From a virus: a stretch of 23,290 nt of DNA. Under the pieces are notes generated by a model. It was not told the origin of the DNA and did not search any database. It was given only the letters and a program-made list of their open reading frames with translations. The DNA lies in IMG/VR virus record IMGVR_UViG_3300035034_001986, positions 1-23,290 of that record. One strand, written 5' to 3'. Made by a program: the position numbers and the translations under genes. Positions 8,104 through 16,439 of this stretch are shown here, piece after piece; within the stretch, counting starts at the first letter, position 1, and every line of letters begins with the position of its first letter.

Positions 8104-8404
8104 TACAATGTTTACCCCTATTTGGGCTAATGGTAAACCTGATGACTATAACACTTTTTGCCCAGTTGGCCCTGGAGCTGAGAGAGGACTGAATCGTTTA
8201 ATGGGTCGTGAATACAAGCAGCGAGTTGTGTTTGAGCAGAAACTAAAAGAGATGAAATTACTTTTCAAAAAACGAGATAAGTATTGGAAAGGTCCTGAAC
8301 TTTGTCTGCACGACATTCAATTCCAACTTTGTGAGTGGGATAAGTATCAGCGTGTAATTCTGGGGCAAGGTCGTCCACGAAATAAATATAAGAGAGTACT
8401 GTGA
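8069..8404 (+). CDS. Thymine pyrophosphorylase/5-hmdU DNA kinase-like, C-terminal part
   Basis: This +1 frame continues the preceding gene. FCPVGPGAERGLNRLMG, LCLHDIQFQLCEWDKY and the terminal GQGRPRNKY are the C-terminal signature of the aGPT-Pplase/HMUDK helical domain, and EVLLDTMF fits where the N-terminal part stops. An independent start (ATG 8069) exists, with no clear Shine-Dalgarno site of its own. Joined, the two parts would give about 280 residues, a plausible full domain. Removing one base near 8078-8092, for example one A of the CAAAG run, restores one frame. It could be a real mutation, a programmed +1 shift, two interacting polypeptides, or a sequence error. Confidence 0.7.
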   Translation: MGLEELKEVLLDTMFTPIWANGKPDDYNTFCPVGPGAERGLNRLMGREYKQRVVFEQKLKEMKLLFKKRDKYWKGPELCLHDIQFQLCEWDKYQRVILGQGRPRNKYKRVL

Positions 8405-8544
8405 AACCGTTTGAATATATTTTAAATTTAGGGTACAACCTATGTAAATGCAACCAGTGTAAACAACAAAAGAAAAAACGTAGTAACCTAAAAACTGCTG
8501 CAAGACAAAAAGTAAAACAAGAAATAAAGAAAGAAATAGAATGA
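8401..8544 (+). CDS. Small basic Cys-rich protein, 47 aa
   Basis: A GTG start at 8401 overlaps the preceding TGA as GTGA and opens a 47-residue frame ending at 8544. The middle holds a CKCNQC cluster, followed by a strongly basic tail (KQQKKKRSNLKTAARQ). This pattern suggests a small zinc-knuckle-like nucleic-acid-binding protein. The function is unknown. The coupling to the modification gene and the uninterrupted frame support it as a real gene. Confidence 0.55.
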   Translation: MKPFEYILNLGYNLCKCNQCKQQKKKRSNLKTAARQKVKQEIKKEIE

Positions 8545-8731
8545 TGCTCGTTTCAAGATCAGTTGATTAGCTGTCAACAGTGCTGCAACAGTAAATTCGT
8601 TACTAAAAGCTTGGCTAGAAATCAAACCTTTTGTTGGGGAACTTGTTAACTTAGGAAAACAAACAACAGCACTAGCTTTACCTAAAGCTGAACTAAACCG
8701 TGTTTTCAATTTACCAAAGGAAGTAAAATAA
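8541..8731 (+). pseudogene. Broken small ORF before the ThyA-like gene
   Basis: The frame from 8567 to the stop at 8729-8731 reads AVNSAATVNSLLKAW, then EIKPFVGELVNLGKQT, ending LNRVFNLPKEVK. It looks coding and its stop overlaps the next ATG as TAATG, but it has no ATG, GTG or TTG start. An in-frame TGA at 8564-8566 would be Trp in NDARFKIS-W-LAVNS. A start ATG at 8541 or 8544 lies in another frame. A decayed or mis-sequenced gene of about 60 residues is the best explanation. Confidence 0.4.
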
Positions 8732-9744
8732 TGTATGTATTTAATGTAAGGAATGTAAGTGATGCTCTACCTATCGTCTTGCACAAACTGAGTGAAGTTG
8801 GAGTTGAGCGAGATAGCCAAAATGGGTATGTTACAAAATTTTCTGGACCTGTCACAACAAAATACAACCGTCCACAAGAACGAGTTATGTTTCACCCTGA
8901 GCGGGATTGTAACCCATTCTTTCATCTTTTTGAAAGCTTATGGATGTTAGCAGGTAGAAATGATGTTGCTTGGTTGGAACAATTCAACTCTAATATTTCA
9001 AATTACAGTGATGATAAAGTTACTTTCCATGGAGCTTATGGCCACCGTTGGATTAAACATTTTCACTTTGATCAACTTAAAAAAATTATTGAAGCTCTGT
9101 CAATAAATACTGATGATCACCGTTGTGTACTACAAATGTGGGACGCTAAAGTTGATCTTTGCAAACAAGGTAAAGATTTTCCTTGCAGCTTAATGGCTGT
9201 TTTCAGTGTGAATGATAACAGCCAGCTAGACATGACTGTCTACAACCGATCAAACGACATTGTCTGGGGAGCCTATGGTGCTAACGCTGTTCACTTTTCA
9301 ATGTTGCAAGAATATGTTGCAGCAGCACTTGGCCTCCCTATGGGTAAGTATTGGCAAGTTTCAAACAATTTGCACGCTTATAAGGATACTCTTGAAAAAG
9401 TCAAAGGTCTTGAAAGCATGGGTGAAGAATTGTCTGGTTTATCAGTTTCTAAAAACCCTTACGACACAGTCAAACCTTATCCTATGGTTTCTACTTCAAT
9501 TAAAAGTTGGAATTTTGACTTAGAAGTTTTCATGGCAAAAGGTCCTGTCTGTGGACTTAATGATCCATTTTTTAAACAAGTTGTCACTCCCCTCTGGTGG
9601 GCTTGGAAAGCATTCAAACAAAAAGACGATCCTCGTCGTTTCACAAATGCTCTAAACAATGCAAAAAATTGCAGAGCTGAAGACTGGAAGCTAGCCTGTT
9701 GCGAGTGGTTACAACGACGTGAGGAAAAAGCAAATGCAAAATGA
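8731..9744 (+). CDS. ThyA-like thymidylate synthase or dUMP hydroxymethylase
   Basis: The 337-residue protein belongs to the thymidylate synthase fold. FESLWMLAG at 67-75, GAYGHRW at 101-107, the nucleophile region DFPCSL with C152, and NRSND at 172-176 followed by GAN with N185 match the family in order. N185 sits where thymidylate synthase Asn177 selects uracil; dCMP hydroxymethylases carry Asp there, so dUMP is the expected substrate. Phage members of this family make either dTMP or 5-hydroxymethyl-dUMP with methylene-tetrahydrofolate, and the sequence alone does not settle which. The neighbouring aGPT-Pplase-like gene favours hydroxymethylation. AAGGA at 8717-8721 precedes the start. The next gene starts inside its 3' end. 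Confidence 0.85.
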   Translation: MYVFNVRNVSDALPIVLHKLSEVGVERDSQNGYVTKFSGPVTTKYNRPQERVMFHPERDCNPFFHLFESLWMLAGRNDVAWLEQFNSNISNYSDDKVTFHGAYGHRWIKHFHFDQLKKIIEALSINTDDHRCVLQMWDAKVDLCKQGKDFPCSLMAVFSVNDNSQLDMTVYNRSNDIVWGAYGANAVHFSMLQEYVAAALGLPMGKYWQVSNNLHAYKDTLEKVKGLESMGEELSGLSVSKNPYDTVKPYPMVSTSIKSWNFDLEVFMAKGPVCGLNDPFFKQVVTPLWWAWKAFKQKDDPRRFTNALNNAKNCRAEDWKLACCEWLQRREEKANAK

Positions 9745-10291
9745 GGTCTTAAATAAAATAGCCCACACAAGAGCAGCAGGCGCGGTCAAGAGATGTCATG
9801 TTATGCGGATTCTTGGTGAGTATAATAATGCTATGCACCAATGGAATACAACAATGCTTTTATGGTATTTGTTTCCTGAGAAATTCACAAAGCTTGCTCC
9901 CTATTGCCTTTCTCACAACATTGGTGAAGTTGTAATGGGGGATATACCTGCTACAGTTAAATGGTCTCTTGGGGAAACGGTAAATCAAATTGAAAAAATT
10001 GAAGAAGAAACAATTGGGTATTTAGGGTTTCCAACTTGTTCAGAACTAGAGTATGATGACTTAAAAATTGTCAAAGCTTGTGATTCTCTGGAACTTTATT
10101 TGTTTTGTCTTGAACAGTTGCAAATGGGTAATATGCTTGTTTTTGGGTGTAAAGAAAATCTTGAAGCTCACTTCAGAACAGGCTGGTTACCAACTATCGC
10201 TCTTGACTTTTATTATTCTCTAGTGCAAGGTGGTTTGCCCTTAAGTACACAGGAAAGCGGTGGTAAAAGACTTAGAACAGTTAAAGTCTGA
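9734..10291 (+). CDS. HD-family phosphohydrolase, YfbR/5'-nucleotidase-like
   Basis: The start at 9734 follows GAGGAA at 9721 and overlaps the ThyA-like gene; a GTG at 9719 is the other option. The 185-residue protein has the YfbR-like layout: H22 and H35 in the first helices, LSHNIGEVVMGDIPATVKW at 59-77, and D117 in ACDSLE. YfbR-type enzymes remove phosphate from deoxynucleoside monophosphates. In phages with unusual bases such activities lower unwanted pools, so the setting beside ThyA-like and dCMP deaminase genes makes sense. The metal-binding HD pair reads H61-N62 here, an Asp-to-Asn change that may weaken or abolish metal binding. Confidence 0.75.
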   Translation: MQNEVLNKIAHTRAAGAVKRCHVMRILGEYNNAMHQWNTTMLLWYLFPEKFTKLAPYCLSHNIGEVVMGDIPATVKWSLGETVNQIEKIEEETIGYLGFPTCSELEYDDLKIVKACDSLELYLFCLEQLQMGNMLVFGCKENLEAHFRTGWLPTIALDFYYSLVQGGLPLSTQESGGKRLRTVKV

Positions 10292-10491
10292 TTGGAAAGA
10301 GCACCCCTGTTTGCAAAAAATATACTTGTAGGAATGTTGAACAACTTTCAGAAATGTTGGTCAAAAACCACAACACTCTAGTTAGTGTTGAAGGCTTGGC
10401 ATCAGGATACTTATATCAAAAACAAATTGAACGAACACAAAAACTAAGAAAGGAACTTGAGGAATGCAAAGAGCAAATGAAAAACAAATAG
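10260..10491 (+). pseudogene. Small gene with frameshift in an A6 run
   Basis: A GTG at 10260 with AGGAAA five bases upstream opens VVKDLEQLKSDWKEHPCLQK and stops at 10329-10331. From the six-A run at 10315-10320 the +1 frame continues as YTCRNVEQLSEML, VSVEGLASGYLYQKQI and a charged KLRKELEECKEQ end, stopping at 10489-10491 inside the next gene. Taking one A from the run joins both into a protein of about 76 residues with a C-terminal coiled-coil-like segment. Function unknown. Programmed frameshifting or transcript slippage on A6 is possible. Confidence 0.5.
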
Positions 10492-10904
10492 GGGGTGATC
10501 ATTACAGGTGTAAGTACCAACATTGGGACTTTGCTACAAAAAACCATTTAGACTATCTACAAGGTTGCGCAACAAAATATGTTTCACGTTGGCGCAAAAA
10601 GAATGGAATACAGGACTTAAAGAAATCTCTCCACTATGTAGAAAAGTTATCTGAAAACTTTAAAGAAAGATTTGGTGAAAAAGCCTCAATACGTGAATTA
10701 AGTTTATTTCAACAGTTTAATGAACTAATTGATGAAGAGACTAAAATCATTGGGTTGATTTGCAATTACAAAACTCTAAAAAACTTGAAAGAAGCAGAGG
10801 TCAGGATTAAAATGTTGATTCAAATGGAAGAGGCAAAGCAGTCCAAAATTGACCCAACAGGTCAAGACAGCCCATTTGGGGTTGATAAAAAAAGTAGACA
10901 TTGA
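10464..10904 (+). CDS. DUF3310 protein, T7 gp1.7 nucleotide kinase-like
   Basis: The first 65 of 146 residues carry the DUF3310 signature: KQIGGDHY, then QHWDF, LDYLQGCATKYVSRW and DLKKSLHYVEKL. T7 gp1.7 with this domain phosphorylates dTMP and dGMP without a normal Walker motif, so a thymidylate kinase-like role in the local pyrimidine pathway is likely. The rest is a helical, charged extension that gp1.7-type proteins also tend to have. AAGGA lies about ten bases before the ATG. It overlaps the end of the frameshifted small gene by 28 bases and precedes the DNA polymerase gene. Confidence 0.85.
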   Translation: MQRANEKQIGGDHYRCKYQHWDFATKNHLDYLQGCATKYVSRWRKKNGIQDLKKSLHYVEKLSENFKERFGEKASIRELSLFQQFNELIDEETKIIGLICNYKTLKNLKEAEVRIKMLIQMEEAKQSKIDPTGQDSPFGVDKKSRH

Positions 10905-10925
10905 TAATTCAGGAAAAAACAACTA

Positions 10926-12923
10926 ATGCAAAATTCACTCTTTGCACCAAAGATTACATGGAAAGCCCCTGAGCTCTCATCCTTACCTAGTTGGAAAGGT
11001 GTAAAGCGCCTTGCAATTGATTGTGAAACTTGTGACCCTCAACTCAAAAAATTAGGTATTGGTGTTCGCAGAGGAGGCTATATAACAGGAGTTAGTTTTG
11101 CAATTGAGGGTGGACCAAAACATTACTTACCAATGCGACATGTAGGGGGAGGTAACTTAGACCCCCAAGCTGTTCTAGGGTACTTGAGAGAGAATGCGGC
11201 TGAATTCGATGGTCAACTTGTTGGAGCAAAAATTAGTTATGACTTGGACTACTTGTGGGCAGAAAGTATATTCTTTCCAAAGGTTAGCTTCATTCGTGAT
11301 ATCCAAGTTGCTGAACCTCTAATTGATGAGAACCAATGGTCGTTTGGGCTTGCTAAAATTGGAACAAAGTACGGAATTGAAGCAAAAGACGAGGAACTAC
11401 TAAGAAAAGCTGCTTTAGAATTCAAAATTGATCCAAAAGCTGAAATGTATTTGCTCGAGGCAGGTTATGTAGGTGCATATGCTGAACAAGATGCAGTTAG
11501 TCCTCTTTTGATTTTACGGGAGCAGGAAAAAGAAATTGAAAAACAAGACCTCTGGGATATTTGGAATTTAGAAAGCAAAGTAACTCCAGTTCTTGTTAAA
11601 ATGAGAGCAAGAGGAGTCAAAATTGATCAAGACAAATTAGCTCAAGTTGAAGAGTACAGTCGCAAAGAAGCTGCAAAGGCAATGAAAGACCTACACAGAC
11701 AAACAGGAGTCTTAATCGATCCAATGCATGTCATGAACAACAACCAATGTAAAAAATTGTTTGATGCAGCAGAAATAAAATTAGGAAAGACCGCAACAGG
11801 AAAGTGGCAAATTGACCAAACTGTTCTTGAAGCAACAGGGGAACTTGGAGCTACCCTCAACTGGGCGCGTAAAATATCAAAACTTCGTACAACATTTGCC
11901 CAGTCAATCAGAAATTATATGGTTGACGGGAGAATTCATTGTACTTTCAACCAGATTGCTATGGATGATGGTTCAGGAAATAAGAATGCAGGAGCTCGCT
12001 ACGGTAGGTTAAGTGCTGTTGACCCCAACCTACAACAACAACCAAGTCGTGACGATTTCGCTGATTTCTGGAGGAGTATTTACATTCCTGAAGACGGTGC
12101 AATCTGGGATTGTAATGACTACAGCCAACAAGAACCACGATGGACAACACATTTTGCAGCGATAATGGGGTTCACAGGAGCTCCTGAAATGGCAAAACGC
12201 TACCGAGAAAACCCTGCTTTGGATAACCATAGTATGATGACTCGTCTTGTTCATGGAAAAAAAGTTGATTCAATGAATGCAAAGCAATACAAAAGTGCTC
12301 GTTCAGGATGTAAAGCCATTTTCCTTGGTTTGTGTTATGGAGAAGGTGGTGCAAAATTATGCAAAGACTTAGGATTGCCTACTCGCTGGGCTTTGTGTAA
12401 ACAGAGTGGAGGTGTACAATACTTTGAGAACAGAGGTGAAGCACTTGCCTATAAACAATCAAGAGGGGTACAGGGTTTTCTTTATGAAGCAGCAGGAGGA
12501 GAAGGTCAAAAAGTACTGGATGGTTTTGACCAAAAAGTTCCTTATGTACGTTTACTTGCCAGCCAAGCAAAACGTAGAGTTGATAAAAAAGGTTTTATCA
12601 GGACGGTAGGTGGTCGTAACTTGCATTTTCCTGTTCGTGAAGACGGTAATTATGATTTCACACATAAATCTCTAAACAGACTTATACAAGGTAGCAGTGC
12701 TGATCAAACAAAAGCAGCCATGGTTGCAATTGACAGAGAAATGCCAGACACGTTTATGCAGTTACAAGTACATGATGAAATTAACAGTAGTGTAGCAAGC
12801 GTCCAAGAAGCAAAACAAATAGCAGAAATTATGAGCAACTGTGTTCCAAACACTCTTGTACCTTTTAAAGTTGATATCGAAATTGGACCAAGTTGGGGAG
12901 AAATAGAGGATGTATCAAAATGA
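10926..12923 (+). CDS. Family A DNA polymerase with 3'-5' exonuclease
   Basis: This is the replicative polymerase, 665 residues, close to T7 gp5 size. The exonuclease domain is intact: IDCET (D32, E34), YDLDY (D106) and YAEQD (Y185, D189). The polymerase domain has motif A DYSQQEPR (398-405, a phage variant of DYSQIELR), motif B with K463 and YG 471-472, and motif C HDE at 616-618. The residue matching E. coli Phe762 is Leu467, a variant common in environmental phage PolA proteins and linked in surveys to temperate or slower phages. No separate thioredoxin-binding loop is evident. The stop overlaps the dCMP deaminase start as ATGA. It gives no protein-primed (family B) signature. Confidence 0.97.
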   Translation: MQNSLFAPKITWKAPELSSLPSWKGVKRLAIDCETCDPQLKKLGIGVRRGGYITGVSFAIEGGPKHYLPMRHVGGGNLDPQAVLGYLRENAAEFDGQLVGAKISYDLDYLWAESIFFPKVSFIRDIQVAEPLIDENQWSFGLAKIGTKYGIEAKDEELLRKAALEFKIDPKAEMYLLEAGYVGAYAEQDAVSPLLILREQEKEIEKQDLWDIWNLESKVTPVLVKMRARGVKIDQDKLAQVEEYSRKEAAKAMKDLHRQTGVLIDPMHVMNNNQCKKLFDAAEIKLGKTATGKWQIDQTVLEATGELGATLNWARKISKLRTTFAQSIRNYMVDGRIHCTFNQIAMDDGSGNKNAGARYGRLSAVDPNLQQQPSRDDFADFWRSIYIPEDGAIWDCNDYSQQEPRWTTHFAAIMGFTGAPEMAKRYRENPALDNHSMMTRLVHGKKVDSMNAKQYKSARSGCKAIFLGLCYGEGGAKLCKDLGLPTRWALCKQSGGVQYFENRGEALAYKQSRGVQGFLYEAAGGEGQKVLDGFDQKVPYVRLLASQAKRRVDKKGFIRTVGGRNLHFPVREDGNYDFTHKSLNRLIQGSSADQTKAAMVAIDREMPDTFMQLQVHDEINSSVASVQEAKQIAEIMSNCVPNTLVPFKVDIEIGPSWGEIEDVSK

Positions 12924-13351
12924 CAAGTAAATGGGATGAACGATTTTCACAATTATGTCTTCTTGTAGCAAGTTGGTCAAAAGACCCTTCTACAAAAGTT
13001 GGAGCAGTAATTGTTGACAACAACAACCGCATTTTGGGCGTGGGGTATAATGGGTTTCCAAGAGGAATTTCTGACTTAAAAGAGCGATATGAGGACAAGC
13101 CCACAAAGTACCGTATGGTAGTTCATGCTGAAGCAAATGGAATTTTGAATTCAACAGGTAATGTGCAGGATGCAACTTTGTATGTTTCCCCTCTGCCTCC
13201 CTGTTGTGAATGCAGCAAACTAATTATCCAAGCTGGTATAACTAAAGTGAAAATTTATGCTCCAATTGAAATTAGTGATAAGTGGAAAAACGAGTTTGAC
13301 TTTAGTTCTGAAATGCTAACAGAAGCTGGAATTGAGCTTAGTTTTGTCTGA
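12920..13351 (+). CDS. dCMP deaminase
   Basis: The start at 12920 overlaps the polymerase stop; the product is 143 residues, the usual size for the family. Zinc site and proton donor are present: H69-A-E71 (HAEANGI) and PCCEC with C95 and C98. GFPRG at 46-50 and the early SKDPSTKVGAV segment are typical of deoxycytidylate deaminases rather than cytidine deaminases. The enzyme converts dCMP to dUMP, which is the substrate of the ThyA-like enzyme upstream. T4-type dCMP deaminases are allosterically controlled by dCTP and dTTP; whether this one is cannot be read here. Confidence 0.93.
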   Translation: MTSKWDERFSQLCLLVASWSKDPSTKVGAVIVDNNNRILGVGYNGFPRGISDLKERYEDKPTKYRMVVHAEANGILNSTGNVQDATLYVSPLPPCCECSKLIIQAGITKVKIYAPIEISDKWKNEFDFSSEMLTEAGIELSFV

Positions 13352-13736
13352 ACGTGATATGAGAGGAAAGGTTACAAAGTACCTTCAGGAGTTGGACGCA
13401 ATAGCTGTTGAAAACCCTGCTTACCCAGGAACACCCGATGTAAATTTTATTGAGGGGTGGTTTGAATTAAAGTGGTTGCGCGATTGGCCAAAAGGTGAAG
13501 ACACAGTAGTTAAATTTAGCCATTACACTCCACAACAAAAAGTATGGATGAAGCGCAGACACACAAAAGGAGGCAGAGTTGCTTTACTTGTGCAATGTAA
13601 AAGAGAATGGTTTATGTTCAAATACCCTCAGTTGATAGATGTTGGGAAATTAACTAAGACAGAAATGTTTGAACAGTGTCACACTTACACAAACACAATG
13701 ACAAAGGAGGTCCTAATAAAATGGGCATTGAACTAA
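13332..13736 (+). CDS. VRR-NUC-like PD-(D/E)xK nuclease
   Basis: The frame of 134 residues opens with TTG at 13332 overlapping the deaminase end; an ATG at 13359 (MRGKVTKYL) is an alternative start, and neither has a strong Shine-Dalgarno site. PGTPD at 32-36 followed by FELKW (E45, K47) forms the PD-ExK nuclease core, and YTPQQKVWMKR is typical of VRR-NUC proteins. Related phage nucleases cleave branched or flap DNA or take part in recombination. It sits between replication enzymes, and its last codons contain the strong Shine-Dalgarno site of the HTH gene. Confidence 0.8.
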   Translation: MSLVLSERDMRGKVTKYLQELDAIAVENPAYPGTPDVNFIEGWFELKWLRDWPKGEDTVVKFSHYTPQQKVWMKRRHTKGGRVALLVQCKREWFMFKYPQLIDVGKLTKTEMFEQCHTYTNTMTKEVLIKWALN

Positions 13737-14050
13737 CAAAAGGCGAAGAGCTGTGGGTTCAGCGTAAACGACTCAACTTAACTCAGAAACAAATGTCTGT
13801 AGTTTACAAAGTAGCTTTAGACAAGTACACACATTGGGAAAGAGATGAGCGTAGTGACCACATACATACTTACAAAGTCAGAGATTTAACTGGAGGTGAA
13901 CTCTCACAAATACTTCGTAGAAGAGTTGGAATGCTGCAAAGTGAACTTGCACTTGCAATTGGTTGTTCTGAAACTTGGGTAAGAATGATGGAAAAAGGAC
14001 AAGTAAAAGCAAATAGATTAGTGGAATATTGGGGAAGAAATGACAAATAA
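13721..14050 (+). CDS. Double helix-turn-helix transcriptional regulator
   Basis: The ATG at 13721 is chosen because a full AAAGGAGGT (13703-13711) lies nine bases upstream, the strongest ribosome site in the window. The 109-residue protein has two HTH-like units: RKRLNLTQKQMSVVYKVALD around residues 15-45, and RRRVGMLQSELALAIGCSET around 67-95. Both have the XRE layout of a short basic helix, Q.ELA and a W or S recognition start. It probably regulates phage promoters, perhaps the repeated TTGCGT sites, but no operator is identified. The primase-helicase starts within its last codons. Confidence 0.8.
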   Translation: MGIELTKGEELWVQRKRLNLTQKQMSVVYKVALDKYTHWERDERSDHIHTYKVRDLTGGELSQILRRRVGMLQSELALAIGCSETWVRMMEKGQVKANRLVEYWGRNDK

Positions 14051-16382
14051 AACAACAGAGTTTCTAAAGTTATACAACGAAAAAGGACCATGGATACTTA
14101 CTTCAATCCACCCTGATAGAAAAGGTATAGAGACAAAAACATTTGATAACAGTTCAATTAACCAACTTGAAAAATGGGTAGCAAAATATAATGGAGAACG
14201 TAATTTATATTTTCATGTCAATTCTACCCTCTACCCTTTAACAAAAAAGGCTGATCGCAAAGACATCAAAAGTGTTGACTACCTACATGTAGACATTGAT
14301 CCAAGAGAGGGTTATGACCTTAATCAAGAGCGTGACCGTACACTTGACTTACTCATGAAGAATCGCCCAAAAGGTGTACCCGCTCCAACTTGCATCATTT
14401 TCTCAGGTGGTGGCTATCAGGGTTTTTGGAAGCTGAAAGAGTCAATTAAGGTTGATGGTGACATTGGGCTTGCTGAGGATGCAAAGCGCTACAATCAGCA
14501 GCTTGAGCATTTGTATGCTGCTGACAACTGCCACAACATTGACCGTATTATGCGTCTTCCAGGAACGATGAATATTCCAGATGCGCGTAAACGCAAAAAA
14601 GGTCGCGTTGAAACTGAGGCGTATCTCGTTGAGTTTGATGCAAGCCGTGAATATGACTTGAGTGAGTTTAACCAAGCCCAAACAGTACAGACAGGAGCAG
14701 AAAGTTTTAGTGGAGGTATCAACCATGTACCAATTCAAATTAGCGGTAACATTGAACGCCTAGTAAATGTTGATGACTTAGATCAATGGGATGTTCCTGA
14801 CCGCCTCAAAGTTGTTATTGTTCAGGGTAGAGACCCAGAAAACCCTAAAAATGGAGACAATAGTAGGAGTGCATGGGTTTTTGATTGTGTCTGTAATTTA
14901 ATACGTTTTGAAGTTCCTGATGACGTTATTTTTAGTATTATGACAGACCCAGAGTTTGGAATTGCAGCGAGTATACTTGAACAAAAAGGTAATGTTGAAA
15001 AATATGCAATACGACAAATTGAACGAGCAAAAGAACATGCAATTGATCCATGGCTTGTTAAACTCAATGAACAATTTGCAGTCATTGGTAGTATGGGTGG
15101 AAAATGCCGCATTGTTGAAGAGACTTATGATGCAGGGCTAAAACGTAGCCGCCTAACAAAACAGTCTTTTGAAGATTTCCGTAACAGGTATTTGAACAAG
15201 TTAATTCAAGTTGGTGAAACCCAAGAAGGTCAAGCAAAGTTTATGCCTGTGGGCAAGTGGTGGTTGATTAATGAGAAACGTCGACAATATGATTTCCTTG
15301 GTTTTTATCCTGGAGAAAGTGATCCTAATACCTATAATTTATGGAGAGGTTTTAGTGTACCCACAACTCCTGGAGACTGTGAACCTTTCTTAGACCATAT
15401 ACGTAGGAATGTTTGCAGCAACAGAGATGACCTTTATGATTATGTTATTGGTTGGATGGCACGCTGCGTCCAAAGCCCAGACACTACAGGGCAAGTCGCA
15501 CTTGTGTTACGGGGTGGGCGAGGGACTGGTAAAAGTTTCTTTGCAAAACAATTTGGAGCTCTTTTTGGACGACACTTTATGCAAGTAAGCAACTCTGGAC
15601 ATTTGGTAGGTAATTTTAATTCACATCTACGTGATGTAGTTTTGCTTTTTGCAGATGAAGCTTTTTACGCAGGTGACCGCAAACATGCAAGCGTATTGAA
15701 AACACTAATTACAGAAGAAACAATTCCAATTGAAGCTAAAGGAGTGGACATTGAAACTGCTCCAAACTATGTCCACTTGATTATGGCAAGTAACGACATG
15801 CATGTGATTCCTGCTGGTGGAGATGAAAGGCGCTTTTTGGTTCTGGATGTAGGTAACGAAAATAAACAAGATACAACTTACTTTAGCAACTTGGCAAAGA
15901 AACTTGAAGATGGAGGATATGCGGCGCTGCTGCATTTCTTGATGAGTTACGACCTTTCAGAGTTCAATGTTCACACAGTTCCACAAACAGATGCACTACG
16001 TGAGCAAAAACTTTTGAGTTTACATGTTGAAGAAGAGTGGTGGTATCAAAAATTATATAATGGAACAGTCCTACAAAATGACACAGAGTGGCAAGAGGTG
16101 ATACCTAAAGAAGCACTAGTGGATGATTTTATTGACAATGCAAAACGCTTTAACGTCACTCGTAGAGGTACAGCAACGAGCCTAGGTAGGTTCTTAGGTA
16201 AACTTGTCCCAAACATTCAACAAAGACAGATGATGGGTAAAGTAAATAGAGTTGCTCCGGATGGTTTTAGTTATGTTGAAACAAAACGAATGTACCATTA
16301 CATATTACCTAGTTTAGAGGAGTGCCGAAAACATTGGGACAAAAGCTATGGAAAAGAAACTTGGCCAATAACTGAATTATAA
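14040..16382 (+). CDS. AEP-type primase fused to SF3-like helicase
   Basis: The 780-residue protein combines two activities. The N-terminal part has archaeo-eukaryotic primase features: HVDID with D85 and D87, SGGGYQGFW at 122-130, and HNIDRIMRLPGT around 165-175. The C-terminal part is a DUF5906/superfamily 3-like AAA+ helicase with Walker A GGRGTGKS at 492-499, Walker B-like VVLLFADEAF, and a sensor-like LIMASND followed by GGDERRF. Such fusions unwind DNA and prime synthesis, and in many phages and plasmids they replace separate DnaB and DnaG proteins and open the origin. With the polymerase and SSB this gives a nearly self-sufficient replisome. The start overlaps the HTH gene and has GGGGAAG upstream. 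Confidence 0.92.
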   Translation: MTNKTTEFLKLYNEKGPWILTSIHPDRKGIETKTFDNSSINQLEKWVAKYNGERNLYFHVNSTLYPLTKKADRKDIKSVDYLHVDIDPREGYDLNQERDRTLDLLMKNRPKGVPAPTCIIFSGGGYQGFWKLKESIKVDGDIGLAEDAKRYNQQLEHLYAADNCHNIDRIMRLPGTMNIPDARKRKKGRVETEAYLVEFDASREYDLSEFNQAQTVQTGAESFSGGINHVPIQISGNIERLVNVDDLDQWDVPDRLKVVIVQGRDPENPKNGDNSRSAWVFDCVCNLIRFEVPDDVIFSIMTDPEFGIAASILEQKGNVEKYAIRQIERAKEHAIDPWLVKLNEQFAVIGSMGGKCRIVEETYDAGLKRSRLTKQSFEDFRNRYLNKLIQVGETQEGQAKFMPVGKWWLINEKRRQYDFLGFYPGESDPNTYNLWRGFSVPTTPGDCEPFLDHIRRNVCSNRDDLYDYVIGWMARCVQSPDTTGQVALVLRGGRGTGKSFFAKQFGALFGRHFMQVSNSGHLVGNFNSHLRDVVLLFADEAFYAGDRKHASVLKTLITEETIPIEAKGVDIETAPNYVHLIMASNDMHVIPAGGDERRFLVLDVGNENKQDTTYFSNLAKKLEDGGYAALLHFLMSYDLSEFNVHTVPQTDALREQKLLSLHVEEEWWYQKLYNGTVLQNDTEWQEVIPKEALVDDFIDNAKRFNVTRRGTATSLGRFLGKLVPNIQQRQMMGKVNRVAPDGFSYVETKRMYHYILPSLEECRKHWDKSYGKETWPITEL

Positions 16383-16384
16383 AC

Positions 16385-16412
16385 TTGCGTTCTGTTGATT
16401 TGTTGTTATAGT
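16385..16412 (+). promoter_or_regulatory. Sigma70-like promoter, repeated 14-mer copy 1
   Basis: TTGCGT at 16385-16390 and TATAGT at 16407-16412 are 16 bases apart, just after the primase-helicase stop. The 14-mer TTGCGTTCTGTTGA (16385-16398) recurs exactly at 19495-19508, also in a promoter position. It would drive the small-gene operon from 16440. Confidence 0.6.
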
Positions 16413-16439
16413 CAATAAAGAAATTGAGGGAGAAAAGAA

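Noticed and set aside
7558-8404. prfB-like programmed +1 shift at GCT TGA in the modification gene
   Set aside because: The P-site codon GCT re-pairs poorly after a +1 slip, there is no upstream Shine-Dalgarno at the prfB spacing, and the homologous text (EVLLD) already resumes before the stop, so the break lies upstream.
10292-10463. Plain intergenic gap
   Set aside because: A GTG start with a good ribosome site and a coding-like continuation in the +1 frame show a broken small gene instead.
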